Assembly (NCBI GenBank): GCA_002104895.1 | Contig: MCFG01000201.1 | Span: forward strand, 1-62,500 | DNA length: 62,500 nucleotides | Reading direction: 5' to 3' | Source of the DNA: Anaeromyces robustus | Taxonomy: Eukaryota > Neocallimastigomycota > Neocallimastigomycetes > Neocallimastigales > Neocallimastigaceae | Translations under genes and position numbers: made by a program | Shown: piece by piece, positions 25,331 to 38,800 of the stretch | Layout of the letters: each line of letters starts with the position of its first letter | Numbering within the stretch: the first letter of the stretch is position 1 | The notes under the pieces: model-generated | The model's input: only the letters and a program-made list of their open reading frames with translations | Databases searched by the model: none | What the model was told of the DNA's origin: nothing

Positions 25331-25770
25331 AAGTATATATATATATTATTTTACTTTTTTTTAAAATCAAAGAGTTTATGATTAATATTTTTTTTCTTAT
25401 TTATTTGTTTTACTTTTCTAAAATTAAGGAGTTAATGATTAATATTTTTTATTTTATTTTACTTTTCTAAAATCAAAGAATTTACGATTAATATATATAT
25501 ATTTTTAGTTTGGAATATTTTATGATTAATAATGATGTGTATATAAAAATTCATTTATAATATACTAATTATTTTAACGGTATACATTTATACTTTAATA
25601 CTACATATAAGAAAAATATGTATAAAAAAAATAATAATAAAAAAAAAAGATGATTTTTATGAACTGTTACATGTTGATTTTAATACTATATATATATTGA
25701 ACTTATTGTATTTGTTTTATATACTGTATTATAAAAATAAAAAAAAAATTTTTTTACTATTTTTTAATCT
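24691..25770. other. Gene-free spacer with short repeats
   Basis: A/T simple sequence. From about 25350 to 25530 a ~60-bp phrase recurs about four times: TTACTTTTCTAAAATCAAAG and a following GATTAATATTTTT. At 25665-25735 lies a solitary member of the 150-bp repeat family (TTGAACTTATTGTATTTG) found in quantity at 29-31 kb. Confidence 0.75.
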
Positions 25771-26035
25771 TTATAATTTAATATTAAAATAAAAAGAAAA
25801 ATAAAAATAAAAGCAAAACTCAATAAGACAAAATAAACAAAGAAAAAAATAAAAATAAAAATAAAAAAAAAAAAAAAATAAAAAATTAAAAAAAGAATTT
25901 TGTCCGATAACTATTTTTATAAGCAGAAGTAGGTTCTTATTCAAGCCAGCTATCTCAATCATCGTACTAAGCGAGTAGTTTTCGCTATTCTATTGTCATA
26001 TCGTTCTACATTCAGTCGATCAGAAGTTTAGCCTT
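25771..26035 (-). pseudogene. SRP RNA pseudogene, internally deleted copy
   Basis: A diverged duplicate of the SRP RNA region at 28500-28950, including its A-rich 3' flank (shared phrase AACTCAATAAGACAAAATAA). Minus-strand order: GCTAAACTTCTGATCGACTG, GTAGAACGATATGA, then directly CAATAGAATAGCGAAAACTA and CTCGCTTAGTACGATGATTG to AACCTACTTCTGCTTATAA. Compared with the intact copy, about 115 nt between GATATGA and the helix 8 loop are missing. This removes helix 6 and the 5' side of helix 8. The 5' Alu-domain end is also unrecognisable. RNA homology runs from about 26033 down to 25895. Confidence 0.88.
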
Positions 26036-26092
26036 ACTGTTCTGGTTCAGTGAAATTATTATACCTATGAATAAGACACTAAATTATTGAAA

Positions 26093-26310
<218 letters not shown>

Positions 26311-26974
26311 TATTACTATTTATTACTATTATTAGTATTAATGTTTATTTATTGTTCAGATTACTTCTATTTACACTTTTATTCTCAAAGTAAATTAAAA
26401 AAGTCATCTAAACATTTAGAAAAAACATAGAAAGATTTTATACTAAGATTTTATACTATTTATATTGAGTTTAAATTAATAATATAAAAAATTAATTGTA
26501 ATAAATAAGTATTTATTAATTGTAATAAATAAGTATTTAATACATTTATTATTGAGTTTTAATAATAATATTAAAAGGTAATAATTTTAAAAATAAGTAC
26601 AGAAAATAATTTGACCAGTTGATCAGAATATTATATTTTATATTTATTTGATATAATTGATAAATGTTGTTAATCAACTTAAATACGATAATACTCTGGT
26701 AGGATGAAAGATATTCCCGAAATAAAATAAAAAAAAAATTAGTGTAATAATATTTTAATATACTATACTATACAATAATAATAAACAAAAGTTATTATTA
26801 AATTATTTAATATTTACTTCTGTTGTATTTATAAAATACTACCATATATTTAAACACAAATGGTATCGTGTAATGCATTTTTAAATTATTGAATTAAGGG
26901 GATTCAATAATAATAATAATGACGTTATGGGAATAAATAGGTCAATCCTATGCGTTAAAGTCATTACCTCCCAT

Positions 26975-27310
26975 TTAATGTTGTTCATACTTACATTTGG
27001 TTAATTCCCAACCATTATTACCGACGCGAGTATATTCAAGTGGGTTGCACCAAAAGGTAATAGCATTACGTACGTTTGAGTCATTACACACCTTATTGCC
27101 ACTCATACTACATTTACTAGTACACTCTTCAACATATGGTTCACAACCATCACCGCAAGGGTTAGAACATTGATTTTTCTCCAATGAGATTACCCAAGTA
27201 TTTAACTTTCTTGATGGTGAGAGTGCCTGAGGCATTGCAAGTGCTTGCATCACTGAAAATAAGAAAGTGACGTAAAAAACGAGAGCCTTATAACAAGAAA
27301 GTGGAAACAT
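26975..27310 (-). CDS. Small secreted Cys-rich protein
   Basis: A 111-residue single-exon protein of unknown function. I start it at MFPLSCYKALV (27310) because this Met begins a good signal peptide, with cleavage likely near residue 25. The longer frame adds a poly-Phe stretch read from an A-run. The mature part has eight Cys (48, 52, 56, 63, 67, 75, 88, 106), with a core CSNPCGDGC and later GNKVC. An even number suggests four disulfides. Codon third positions use far more G/C than other genes here, and the GC-richer DNA covers about 26880-27310. This could mean recent arrival by transfer, or a different selection history. It lies between the SRP pseudocopy and the intact SRP gene. Family not recognised; no toxin or enzyme function is claimed. 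Confidence 0.78.
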   Translation of the reverse strand: MFPLSCYKALVFYVTFLFSVMQALAMPQALSPSRKLNTWVISLEKNQCSNPCGDGCEPYVEECTSKCSMSGNKVCNDSNVRNAITFWCNPLEYTRVGNNGWELTKCKYEQH

Positions 27311-27886
27311 TTTGAAAAAAAAAAAAAAAAAAACTGTAGATACAGAAACCAAGAGATTTTTTAATAAACAAAAGTATAATAATAAACAAAAAATTATATT
27401 AAATTACTTATTAATTAAAATATTTTTATTTTGTAGAATTATTCTAAATAACACTATTTCAAAAATGTCTTACTTACTTACTTACTTATTTATTTATTTA
27501 TTTATTAATTTATTTATTTAATTATTAACTATTATATTTAATTGTATATATTAAAATAATTTTGTGGAAGATAAATTTATTATTGAAGATATAGGAAAGA
27601 TATATATTATAATTTTCTTTTCATCAGATAATATTGTATTATCATTTATAGAAATTTTAATATTTGTTTTAATTATGTGGTTTATGAATAATAATGAGGT
27701 AAGTAATTATTTCTTTTTCTTGTCTTTTGTAAATAATAAATGCGGTGTGCATTCATATTATCTATATACTATTTTTGTATTTAATTGTATTTTATTATTG
27801 AAGATATAGGAAAGTCCAGAAGTAAGAGAATAGTAAAATACCATTTTAATCTAATAATATATCTTAGGTTAATTCTTTACCATTAT

Positions 27887-27980
27887 AGGTATACACCACT
27901 ATACCCAATAATTCATTTATAAAATGAATTATTTTCGAAAATTTAAATTTTTATGGAACAACATTTATTATACTTATTGA
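27887..27980 (-). pseudogene. SRP RNA 5'-end fragment with upstream flank
   Basis: Minus strand reads TTGGGTATAGTGGTGTATACC, the Alu-domain start of the SRP RNA, preceded by the same upstream flank as the intact gene (AAAATTTAAATTTTTATGG on plus). The match breaks off after ACCT, so only the first ~25 nt of the RNA plus flank were copied. Confidence 0.82.
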
Positions 27981-28165
27981 TTATATATAAAGATGATTTT
28001 ATGTATATTTTTATGTGTGAATTTAACACTCAATATATATTAAACTTATTGTATTTGTCTTATATACTGTACTATATTAATTTAATAATCTTTTCCTATT
28101 TATTACTTTATACATTACCGTTATAGAACAAAAATAACTATAAATAGAAAATTAATAATAATAAT

Positions 28166-28209
<44 letters not shown>

Positions 28210-28222
28210 TTACAATTATTAT

Positions 28223-28255
<33 letters not shown>

Positions 28256-28258
28256 TGT

Positions 28259-28340
28259 TATTGTTGATATTTTATATTGTTATAATTTATTCATTTATAA
28301 ATAAATGAATAAATTATAACAATATAAAATATTAACAATA
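28259..28340. repeat. Near-perfect inverted repeat, 40-bp arms
   Basis: Arms 28259-28298 and 28301-28340 are reverse complements with one mismatch and a 2-nt loop. The centre is TTCATTTATAAATAAATGAA. Single-stranded, this forms a long hairpin. Confidence 0.93.
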
Positions 28341-28651
28341 ATATTAGTAAAAAAAATAAATTAAAAAATAAATGAAAAAAAAAATTTTTTTTTTTTTTTA
28401 AAACCAAATCTTAAAATAATTTAGTATTTTTTTTTTTTTTTTTTTTTTTTTTGTCAGTTTGTTTTTGTTTATTTTATTTTTTTTTTTTACATAAAATTTT
28501 GATATTAAAAGAAAAATAAAGAATAAAAACGAAAATAAAAAAATAAAAATAAAAGCAAAACTCAATAAGACAAAATAAACAAAGAAAAAAAATAAATAAA
28601 AAAAAAAAAAATAAAAAATTAAAGAAAATAAAATATAAAAATAAAAAAAAA

Positions 28652-28950
28652 AAAGAATTTCGTTCGATAACTATTATTATAAGCAGAAGTAGGTTCTTAC
28701 TCAAGCCAGCTATCTCAATCACCGTACTAAGCGAGTGGTTTTCGCTGCTCTGTTGCCAGCCTCACGCGTTGCCCACTTCGTTAATAACCTTGTCAAAGGA
28801 CTTACATCCCCCAACGAATGTTAACTCAGCACTTGAATAAGACCGACTCTCTACATAAGAAAGTCCTAAATCACAATCTTATAACTCATATCGTTCTACA
28901 TTCAGTCGCTCAGAAGTTTAGCTTACAGGTATACACCACTATACCCAACT
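28652..28950 (-). ncRNA. SRP RNA: Signal recognition particle RNA (7SL)
   Basis: About 299 nt on the minus strand. The 5' Alu domain reads GGGTATAGTGGTGTATACCT then GTAA; human 7SL reads GGGCGCGGUGGCGCGUGCCUGUAG. Helix 8 reads AGGCTGGCAACAGAGCAGCG then AAAAC; human reads AGGUCGGAAACGGAGCAGGU then CAAAAC. This includes a GNAR tetraloop (GCAA) and the A-GCAG side of the symmetric loop that binds SRP54. Helix 6 pairing is visible (TTCGTT with AACGAA). The long helix 5 closes between CGATATGAGTTATAAG near the 5' end and CTTATAATAATAGTTATCG near the 3' end. The 3' end runs into a T tract, as expected for RNA polymerase III. The RNA scaffolds SRP, which targets secretory proteins to the ER. Ends are approximate. 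It is probably the functional copy of the three here. Confidence 0.95.
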
Positions 28951-29039
28951 ATTCAAAAAAGAGATAAAATTTTATTTATAAAATGAATTATTTTTGAAAT
29001 TTTAAATTTTTATGGATCAAAAACATTTATTATGATTGG

Positions 29040-30775
29040 ATAATTATTTTGATAAATCAATATTATTTATTATTATTGATCATAAAAATTTTTATTTGGT
29101 TTTGTGTATATTTTTATGTGTTGATTTAACACTATATATTTAACTTTTAGTATATTATATTTGTATTATATACTGTTATACAGTACTAAATATTAACTTA
29201 ATAATCTAATCTTTTCTTATTTACTATATACATTACATATATATATATAAGGATGGTTTTATGATTTTATGATATTTTTATGTGTTGATTTAACACTATA
29301 TATATATATTGAACTTGTTTTATTCGTTTTATATACTGTACTAATATATTAATAATCTTTTCCTATTTATACATTATATATATATATATAAAGATGGTTA
29401 TATGTATATAATTTTACATGTTGATTTAACACTATATATATATTGAACTTATTGTATTTGTCTTATATACTGTTACTGTACTAAATATTAACTTAATAAA
29501 TAATCTCTTTCTATTTACTATATACATTATGTATATATACCTTATATATATATAAAGATCTTTTATGTATATAATTTTACATGCTGATTTAACACTATGT
29601 ATATTGAACTTATTGTATTTTCTTATATAATGTTAATACTGTACCAATATAATAACTTAATAAATAAATAATCTTTTCCTATTTATTTTATACATTAACT
29701 ACATTACATATATATATAAAGATGGTTTTATGTATATAATTTTACAAGTTGATTTAACACTATATATATATTGAACTTATTGTATTTGTCTTATATACTG
29801 TTAATACTGTACTAATATATTAACTTAATAATCTTTTCCTATTTACTTATTGTATTTTTCTTATATAATGTTAATACTGTACTAATATAATAACTTAATA
29901 AATAAATAATCTTTTCCTATTTATTTTATACATTACATACATTACACATATATATAAAGATGGTTTTATGTATATAATTTTACAAGTTGATTTAACACTA
30001 TATATATATTGAACTTATTGTATTTGTCTTATATACTAATATACTGTACTAAATATTAACTTAATAATCTAATCTTTTCCTATTTACTATATACATTACA
30101 TATATATAAAGATAGTTTTATGTATATAATTTTACATGTTAATTTAACACTATATATATATTGAACTTATTGTATTTGTCTTATATACTGATATACTGTA
30201 CTAAATATTAACTTAATAATCTAATCTTTTCCTATTTACCATATACATTACATATATATAAAGATAGTTTTATGTATATAATTTTACATATTGATTTAAC
30301 ACTATATATATATTGAACTTGTTTTATTCGTTTTATATACTGTACTATTATATTAATAATCTTTTCCTATTTACTTATAGATTATATATTATATATATAT
30401 ATAATATATAAATATGATTATATGTATATAATTTTACATGTTGATTTAACACTATATATATATTAAACTTATTGTATTTTTCTTATATACTGTACTAATA
30501 TAATAACTTAATAAATAATCCTTTCCTATTTGCTTTATAGATTATATATATATATAAAAATGGTTTTATGTATATAATTTTACATGTTAATTTAACATTA
30601 TATATATTGAACTTGTTGTATTTGTCTTATATACTGATATACTGTACTAAATATAAATAATCTAATCTTTTCCTATTTACTATATACATTACATATATAT
30701 AAAGATGGTTTTATGAATATAATTTTACATGTTGATTTAACACTTTGATTTAACACTATAATAAATCCCTTTGAA
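29040..30775 (+). repeat. ~150-bp tandem array, about 11 units
   Basis: Units contain GATGGTTTTATGTATATAAT, TTTTACATGTTGATTTAACA, CTATATATATATTGAACTTA, TTGTATTTGTCTTATATACT and AATCTTTTCCTATTTAC. The GATTTAAC mark recurs at about 29123, 29285, 29423, 29586, 29751, 29989, 30142, 30293, 30443, 30590 and 30734. Spacing is mostly 138-166 bp; one 238-bp gap holds a partial extra copy near 29845. The last units are the most regular (144-153 bp). Related single copies lie at 28021 and 25665. There is no coding potential. Confidence 0.9.
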
Positions 30776-30839
30776 CAATGAATATTCATATATTTTCTCT
30801 TCTCCTCCTTTAATAAATTGGACATTTACTTTAATTTAT

Positions 30840-31065
30840 ATACATGATGTATAAAGTAAATAGGAAATGATTATTAAATTAATGTATTAGCACAGTATAT
30901 AAAAAAAATACAATAAGTTCAATATATATAGTGTTAAATCAACATATAGAACTATCATAAAACCATCTTTATATATATATATATGTAATGTATAAAGTAA
31001 ATAGGAAAAAATATTTATTAAGATAATATATTAGTACAGTATTATATAATTATATAATATCTTAA
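30840..31065 (-). repeat. Inverted units of the 150-bp repeat
   Basis: The complementary text appears here: AGTAAATAGGAAA, TTAGCACAGTATATA, AATACAATAAGTTCAATATA, GTGTTAAATCAACATA and ATAAAACCATCTTTATATAT. A second start follows (AAGTAAATAGGAAAAAATA). One complete and one partial unit thus face the array across a ~70-bp spacer. Confidence 0.85.
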
Positions 31066-31245
31066 TAAATAAAACATTATCATTCTTATGATGTTATCTT
31101 ATCGATTTGATATCGAAATTCTTTGATCGTAAAAAAATAATATAAAAAACAGTTATTAATTATTCGGTATATAATTCTTATTAAGAAGAAAGAAAAAAAC
31201 AGTAATTAATTACCTAGTATGATTTTTATTAGAAGAAAAAAAAGT

Positions 31246-31625
31246 CTGCCAACCTCAACTTCACAGAATATAGGACAAGAAGAAATATATATCAATTAGA
31301 GGAAAGAAAAAAAGAAATCTGTCAACCTTAATCTCACAGTGTATAGGTCAAGATGCTTTATATCTCAATTAGAAGAAAGAAAGAAAAATCTGCCAACCTC
31401 CTTAACCTCACAGAATATAGAACAAGATGTTTTATATTTCAATTAAAAAAAACTATCAACCTTAACCTTACAGGATATAGGACAAGATGTTTTATACTTC
31501 AATTAAAAAAATCTATCAACCTCAACCTCACAGAATAGGACAAGAAGTTTTATATCTCAATTAGAAGAAAGAAAGAAAAATCTGTCAACCTCAACCTCAC
31601 AGAATATAGGATAAGAAATTTTATA
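31246..31625 (+). repeat. Tandem repeat of ~60-73 bp, six copies
   Basis: Units begin near 31246, 31319, 31390, 31453, 31513 and 31582. Each has CTGCCAACCTCAACCTCACA or a close variant, then GAATATAGGACAAGA, TTTTATATCTCAATTAGAAG and AAAGAAAGAAAAAT. The CCTCAACCTCACAG core is the richest in C of any intergenic stretch nearby. A short frame across it is repetitive and not a credible protein. Confidence 0.9.
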
Positions 31626-32300
31626 CGAACTTTTTTTTATAATGGTAGAAATGTTTATTTAAATATATATATTTCATATATCATATATCTTTCTTTAATT
31701 AAAATAATTAATTTTTCATTTTAAAGACAAAGGAATTTCATCAAGAATATTTTTCTTTTTTATGCATTAATAAAAATTTTTTATCCTATTAAGATAGAGA
31801 TTGTAAAACATCATTTATTTCCTTTATAATGTCTATAAATTAATAAAAAGAAAAAAAGTTCATTAAAGTATATATTCAAATAAAATATCCATCCAATTTA
31901 TTAAAGAAGGTGAAGATGAAGAAGATATAAGAAGATATATAAGAAGATTCAATATTCAAATGGATTTATTATAAATATAACATAAATAAGAAATAAAAAC
32001 AAACAAAACGAACGAACGAACGAACGAAAAAAAAAAATACAAACAGACAAAAAAATATAATAGAATAATAATTGGAAACTTGAATTAATTGTATTATTCA
32101 TTTTATTATATAGAAGTTTATATAATAAAATAAAATAAAATTATATAAATGAGTTTCTAATAAATCAGTATCCTAAAAATTAAGATATTGAGTTATTAGA
32201 AAGTCCATTAACTATTATTATTATTATTATTTTTACATTTTTTTAATATTTCCTTTTTAATTATTTATCTCTAATTATAAAATATATTTCTTTTATATAA

Positions 32301-32470
32301 TTAGAAAACTATTTACACTAATTATAAACTAAATATATATACATATGTTTCTTTTTTTTTACCATATTTGCTTGAACATATTTTAAACGAATTGAGATGA
32401 AAGTGTAAGAAATAAAGGACATTATCGTAACAAGTTCATTTTTAAAAAAAAGGAATATCTTTTAGTATAT
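32301..32470 (+). repeat. Dispersed repeat, copy 2
   Basis: Partner of 14098-14270: the same order of TTAGAAAACTATTTACACT, AACTAAATATATATACATAT, GAATTGAGATG, TCGTAACAAG and CTTTTAGTATAT. Roughly 170 bp each, same orientation, 18 kb apart. Confidence 0.75.
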
Positions 32471-33574
32471 TTGTCTAGAATAGGATTGTAAGGTAATAAA
32501 TATGTAAAAAGTAAAAAACTAAAAATAAAAAATAAAAAGAGAAAAAGAAAAAAAAAAAAAAAGGAGAGATTAGGAGGTATATTTTCAATATATGAATAAA
32601 TTATTAAGAAATAAAAAAAAAAAAAAAAAAAAAAGTAAAGATTATTTAAAGTAAAAGTAAACAAACTATAATATTCACATTAACTTTTTCTATTTGACAA
32701 TATTTTTCTTTTTTTTCTTTTTTTTCTTTCTTTTTTTTTATTATTAATAGATTATAAATAGATTATTACTAATATTAATGCAGAATTCCATATATCAATA
32801 CTTTATCCATCTAATCTTAATTTATCTTATATATAAACTTTATTGATTATGTAATTCATCATTAATTTATGAAAGTTCACATGACTTCTTGTTTTTGATT
32901 TTTAGTAATAATTAAAAAGTTAATCAAGTAATCTTAATATAATATATTATAATCTAAATCTTCTAATATAATAATATAAAATAAGTTTTACATACAAAAC
33001 GTTAAAATAAACCAATTTTGTTTTGCTTCTTTATTATTATTTTTTTTTAATTATTTTTTTAATCTTTCCATTATTATTTAATTTATTTATTTATAATTTG
33101 TCATTATTATTCATTTATTTTATTTATATATTTACTTATTTATTTATTAATTTATTATTAACAATTAACATTTATTATAATTATTATTTTTTTTTTTTCA
33201 TTATTAATTATTAATTATTAATTGTCATCGTTTACCTTTTTATTTTTCTCCCCTTTTTTTTTTTTTTTTTTTTTTATTTTTTTGATTTTGTACATTTTAT
33301 GAATTGTACTTTATTGAGTGTCTACCTTAAATTTGTCGATAGTTTCAAATTTATTTTATTTTATTTTTTTTTTTTCAATTTTTTTTTTTTATGAACATTT
33401 TATATATATACTTTAATAATTAATAATTTTTTTTTTAAGGTAAATTGATGTCAAGAAATAAAAACAAATTATCCAATAAAGATAAATAGGTTTAAGTGTT
33501 AACTGTCATATGACATTAAACAAAAATGCATAATAAGCATAAAAGGTAATAATTAAATGTAATATATAAATAAA

Positions 33575-34030
<456 letters not shown>

Positions 34031-34380
34031 TAAATATTTTTAGTAATATTAATTGTATTTGGATATTAAATTTTATCTTTTACAAAAAAATATAAAACAT
34101 TTATTTTTTTTCAATTGAGAACAGAGTTTATCGATTTAAAAGAAATTCTATAATTGTTAAGAGAAAACTTTTTTATTATTCATTTAAACTTTATGCATAT
34201 AATAAATTTTCTATAGTCTTTTTCTAATATTATTATTTGTTATTATTAATAATTTATTATTTGTTATTTATTATTTATTATATTTTATGTTCAATAATAA
34301 TAAATATTTTCTTTTGTTTTAGTTTTAGTTTTAGTTTTAGTTTTGTTTTTGAAAATTTTTTATTTTTATTTTTATTTGTT

Positions 34381-34411
<31 letters not shown>

Positions 34412-35814
34412 CGTTTTTTGTTTTTGTTTCTGTTTTAAATTATATTAAAAGATTTGCTTCTTAATGTGTTTTGAATTTTTGAATATTATTTATTCATTCA
34501 TCAATTTATTTATTAATTTATTTATTTATTTATATATTTATTCATTTATTTTTTGTGATAATTTTCTCTCTTTTTTTAATACAATTCTCTGATTGAAAAC
34601 AGAGATGAACTAATAAAAAAAACTTAATAAAACAAGGGAAAAGAAAAACTTTAATTATTAATATAATTAAAAATAATTTTTTCATGCTTGTTCTACGGTT
34701 ACACATTTTTGCATAACAAAAAAAGAAATTTTTTTTTCTATTTATTATTTATTTATTTATTTATTTATAAATTAATATCCATCATTTTATTTTTTGAAAT
34801 TTCAATTATTATTATTAAATAAACTTTAATAATTAATTAGATTAATTAATATATGATAAATATAATTAATCATAATAATTAATAATGTAACTAAATAATA
34901 TAATTAAATAAATGAATAATATAATTAAATAAATAAATAGATAAATATATCAATAAATATATCAATAAAAAACTTTAAATATGTTAAATCTTTTTAATAA
35001 TAAATAAAAAAGTTATTTATTTATCATATTTTCTAAATAATAATTAATTATTATTAAGAAATTTATTATTGTGTGAATTAAGTTAAATTTATGGTAATAT
35101 TATTCTCTTTTATTTTTTATTTATATTTATGTTTATATTTATATTTATTAATTATTTATTATATTATATTAATAGTAAACTATTATTTTATTATTTTATA
35201 TTATTAATAATTTTAATTATGCTTTAATGATGAATAAATAAAAAAAAATTTAATAAAGTTTTTTTTTTTTTTTGTTTATGTGTGTTACTATAACCTTATT
35301 TGTCATAATTGAATAACATGAATATTATTAATGATATAACTTTTATATCATACTTTGTCATATTATTATCATACATTTATTATTTAATTAATAAAATTAT
35401 GGCAATTGTGTCATTTAATATATTTTATTAATTATTGTTATCATAAATTTATCATAATTATCATTTAAATATGTTTTATATTTGTATTAAAGAAAATTTT
35501 TTTTGTGGTTTCTGATTTTTTTAACTTTTTCTTAATTATTAATTATTAACATTATATTTAAAAAAAAAAAAACGGAAGAACCTATAAGAAATATTTTATT
35601 TATTAATATTAAATAAAAAAGAGATAAAAAAAACATATAAACTCATAACACTATGTGTTTCTAATTTTTTTTTTAATTAATATGAAGATCAATTATGAAC
35701 TTTAAAAATTTTTTTTTAATTTGTTTTAAAATGAAATGATATAAAATGATATAATTGATTAAATTGAAAAGAAAATACTTTAACATCCATAATAAAAATA
35801 ATAAATAAATATTT

Positions 35815-35845
<31 letters not shown>

Positions 35846-38800
35846 AATGAAAGTAACAAATAATAATGAATTATTAATATATGAATATTTAAAACAAATA
35901 ATTAATGAATATTTAAAGTTAAATTAATATCAAGATTTGAAACAAGAATACAGAAAAAAAAAGGAAAAAGAGAAAAGGGAAAAAGAAAAAAAGAAAAAAG
36001 AAAAAAAGAATAAGAAACAAATAAAAAAGTAATAAAATAATAAAATAATAATTTATAGGTTAGGTAAAAAAAATTGAGAGAATAACTATGGAAAGATATC
36101 AATATTAATTAAAAAAAAAAAAAAAAGAGGTACTTTCAATTAATTAAGTAATAAAAATGAACACAAAAAATATTATCATGCTTTTTTTTTTTTAATTTAT
36201 TTTCATATAAACTTTTTTAATATATTAAAATATATTAGAATATAATTAGAATATATTTTAATTATGAAACTCGAAAATCATAATAAATAATATTAAATAA
36301 TATAATATTTAAATCATATAATATATATAATATTAATATGATATAATATAATATAGTATTAAATAATATAATATAATATAATATAATAAATAATAAATAA
36401 ATTAAATAATAAATAAATACTAAATAATAATATTATTATTATTCTTAATAATAAAAAATAAATAAATAATAATAATATTATTAATAATAAAATCTTAAAG
36501 AGTTTTCATTATCAAGTAAATAAATGATGATTAAATTTTAGCATTTTATATTAGTTAATAAAAGTATCTTAATTTTTCTATATTAGCCAAAAAAATCTTA
36601 ACATTATTTACAGCAAATACCAAGATATGGTAATTAAATCTTAACATTATTATTTAGTAAATAATAATAATAACAATAGTATACTTTGGCTTATTCCTAA
36701 TTAAAAAATAAATAAATATTAAATATTATTAATTACTTATTATTTGTTTATTATTAATTATTTTAATTATTTGTTATTAAAATTGATAATCAGTGCCTTT
36801 TATTTATTTTTTTTTTAAAATATTAATTAAATAATTAAATAATTAAATAATTAAATATTTAAATATTTAATAAATTATTTAATTAATTATCGATATTTTA
36901 AAAACATTTATTATTATATGATTTAAGTTATATTACACTTAAAAAAAAATATCTTGGAATTATTAATTAATGATATTATTTTCTAAATTTTCTGTATTTT
37001 TTTTTTTCCTTTTTTTTTTCCTATTTTTAGGAAATAATTTTATTTAAATAATATTCTTATATTTCTTTATTATTTCATAATAAACAAAGCAAATAAATAA
37101 ATGAATAAATGAATAAATGAATAAATGAATAATATCAAATAAAGTAATATTAATCTTTTTAATTTATTTTGTTTTCATCTTTTCTTGATAATAATTACTT
37201 TTCTTTCTTTCTTTCTTTTTTTATTATATTATATTTATATATATATTTTCTATATCGTATTTTTATATAAGTTCTATTGAAATATAATATGATATATATA
37301 TATAATGGTAATATATTAATAATATATTGCTTATAAAAAATTCTTTTTTTTTTCTTTCTATTTTTTTTTTTTTTTTTTTTGATTCATTGGAAATTCTGTT
37401 ACGACTAAAAAAAAATACTATTTAAATAAAATATTAAAATAAAACATAAATTAGTATTTTTTTTTATAATTAAATTTTAAATAATATATATATTTTTTTT
37501 CTTTTTTATAATTAAACTGTAAATAGTATTTTATTTTATTTTATTTTGTTTTGTTTTTTTTTTAATAATTAATAATTACTTATAAGTAGTAAATAAATTA
37601 TTATAAATATAATAATAAGAAAAAGAAAATCAATTTGAAGATATAAATTAAAGTTAATTAATTAAAAGAAAATAAATTAATATTTTTATATTTTTTTTTT
37701 TCCTTGATTAACATTCCTTTATTCCTTTATTCCTTTAGTTATATTAAAACTTTTTATTTTTTTCATATTTGAGTTTTTTTTTTAGTGTTTATAACCAAGA
37801 AATAAAAAATTTTGTTTTATTAAATTCAAATTAATTGATTTTCATGATCTTCATGGGAAATAAATAAAAGTAATAAGAAATCCTTTTTATTATTATTGGT
37901 ATATTGGTATATTAACAAATTTTTTAATAATAATTTAATAATTTATAATATTAATTTAAATAAAGATTTACATTAAATAAAAATATATAAAAATAAAGTT
38001 TTAAATAAATAAATAAATAAATATAATAACTAAGTAAATAAATGATTATAATATAAATAAATAAATAAATAAATATTATATATATTTATTATTTAAAATG
38101 TTTTAACACATACACCACACACAAAAAAAAAGGAAACATTTTAAATATAATCAATAAATTATAAATAATAAGGAATAAAAACATTTTTAAATGAATAATA
38201 AACAATATTAAAACAAAAAGTGTTAAGCAGATACTTTTATTAAATAAAAAAAAAATAACATTAACTTTAAAAATCTATATAAAAAATAATAATTCATTTA
38301 ATAGTTATTATAAATATTATATAGTCTATTATTCATTTATTCATATAATTAATTTTATGTAATGATTTATTGATTTACCTACATATTTATTGTTTAATCA
38401 TATATTTAGTATAAATTTTTTTTTTAGTTTTTTTTTAGTTTTTTTTTTAGTTATTTTTTATAATAAATCATTTAAATAAAAATTATTTATTACATTCATT
38501 TATATTCATTTATTTTTGTTTTCAATTTTTTTAATAATTTAGTTAATATTATATTAAAAATATTTTTTGTTATTATTTTTTATATAAAAAAAATAAATTA
38601 AAAATTTCTTTAAATTTTATTGGATACATATATATTAAATTTATCTTTGTTTTTATTTAAAAAAAAAGTACATATAAATTAAATTTGTTATACCTAAAAC
38701 TTTTTATTTTAAATAAATGTATAATTTAATAATATATAAATAAATTAATAATAATAAATAAATAAATAAATGTCATTTTTAATAATCTATTATCATAAAC

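Noticed and set aside
28474-28722. MIEIAGLSKNLLLLI... frame and its twin at 25771-25962
   Set aside because: The similar N-termini come from the duplicated SRP RNA 3' part, and the rest is poly-Phe from an A-rich flank; RNA homology explains them better than a protein.
31353-31538. 61-residue frame with repeated RTRCFIFQLKK
   Set aside because: It is produced by the 60-73-bp tandem repeat; units differ in length by non-multiples of three and the frame breaks at both ends.
31910-31975. Stretch encoding FIKEGEDEEDIRRYIRRFNIQMDLL
   Set aside because: Reads like protein over 25 codons, but no start, acceptor or second exon could be found.
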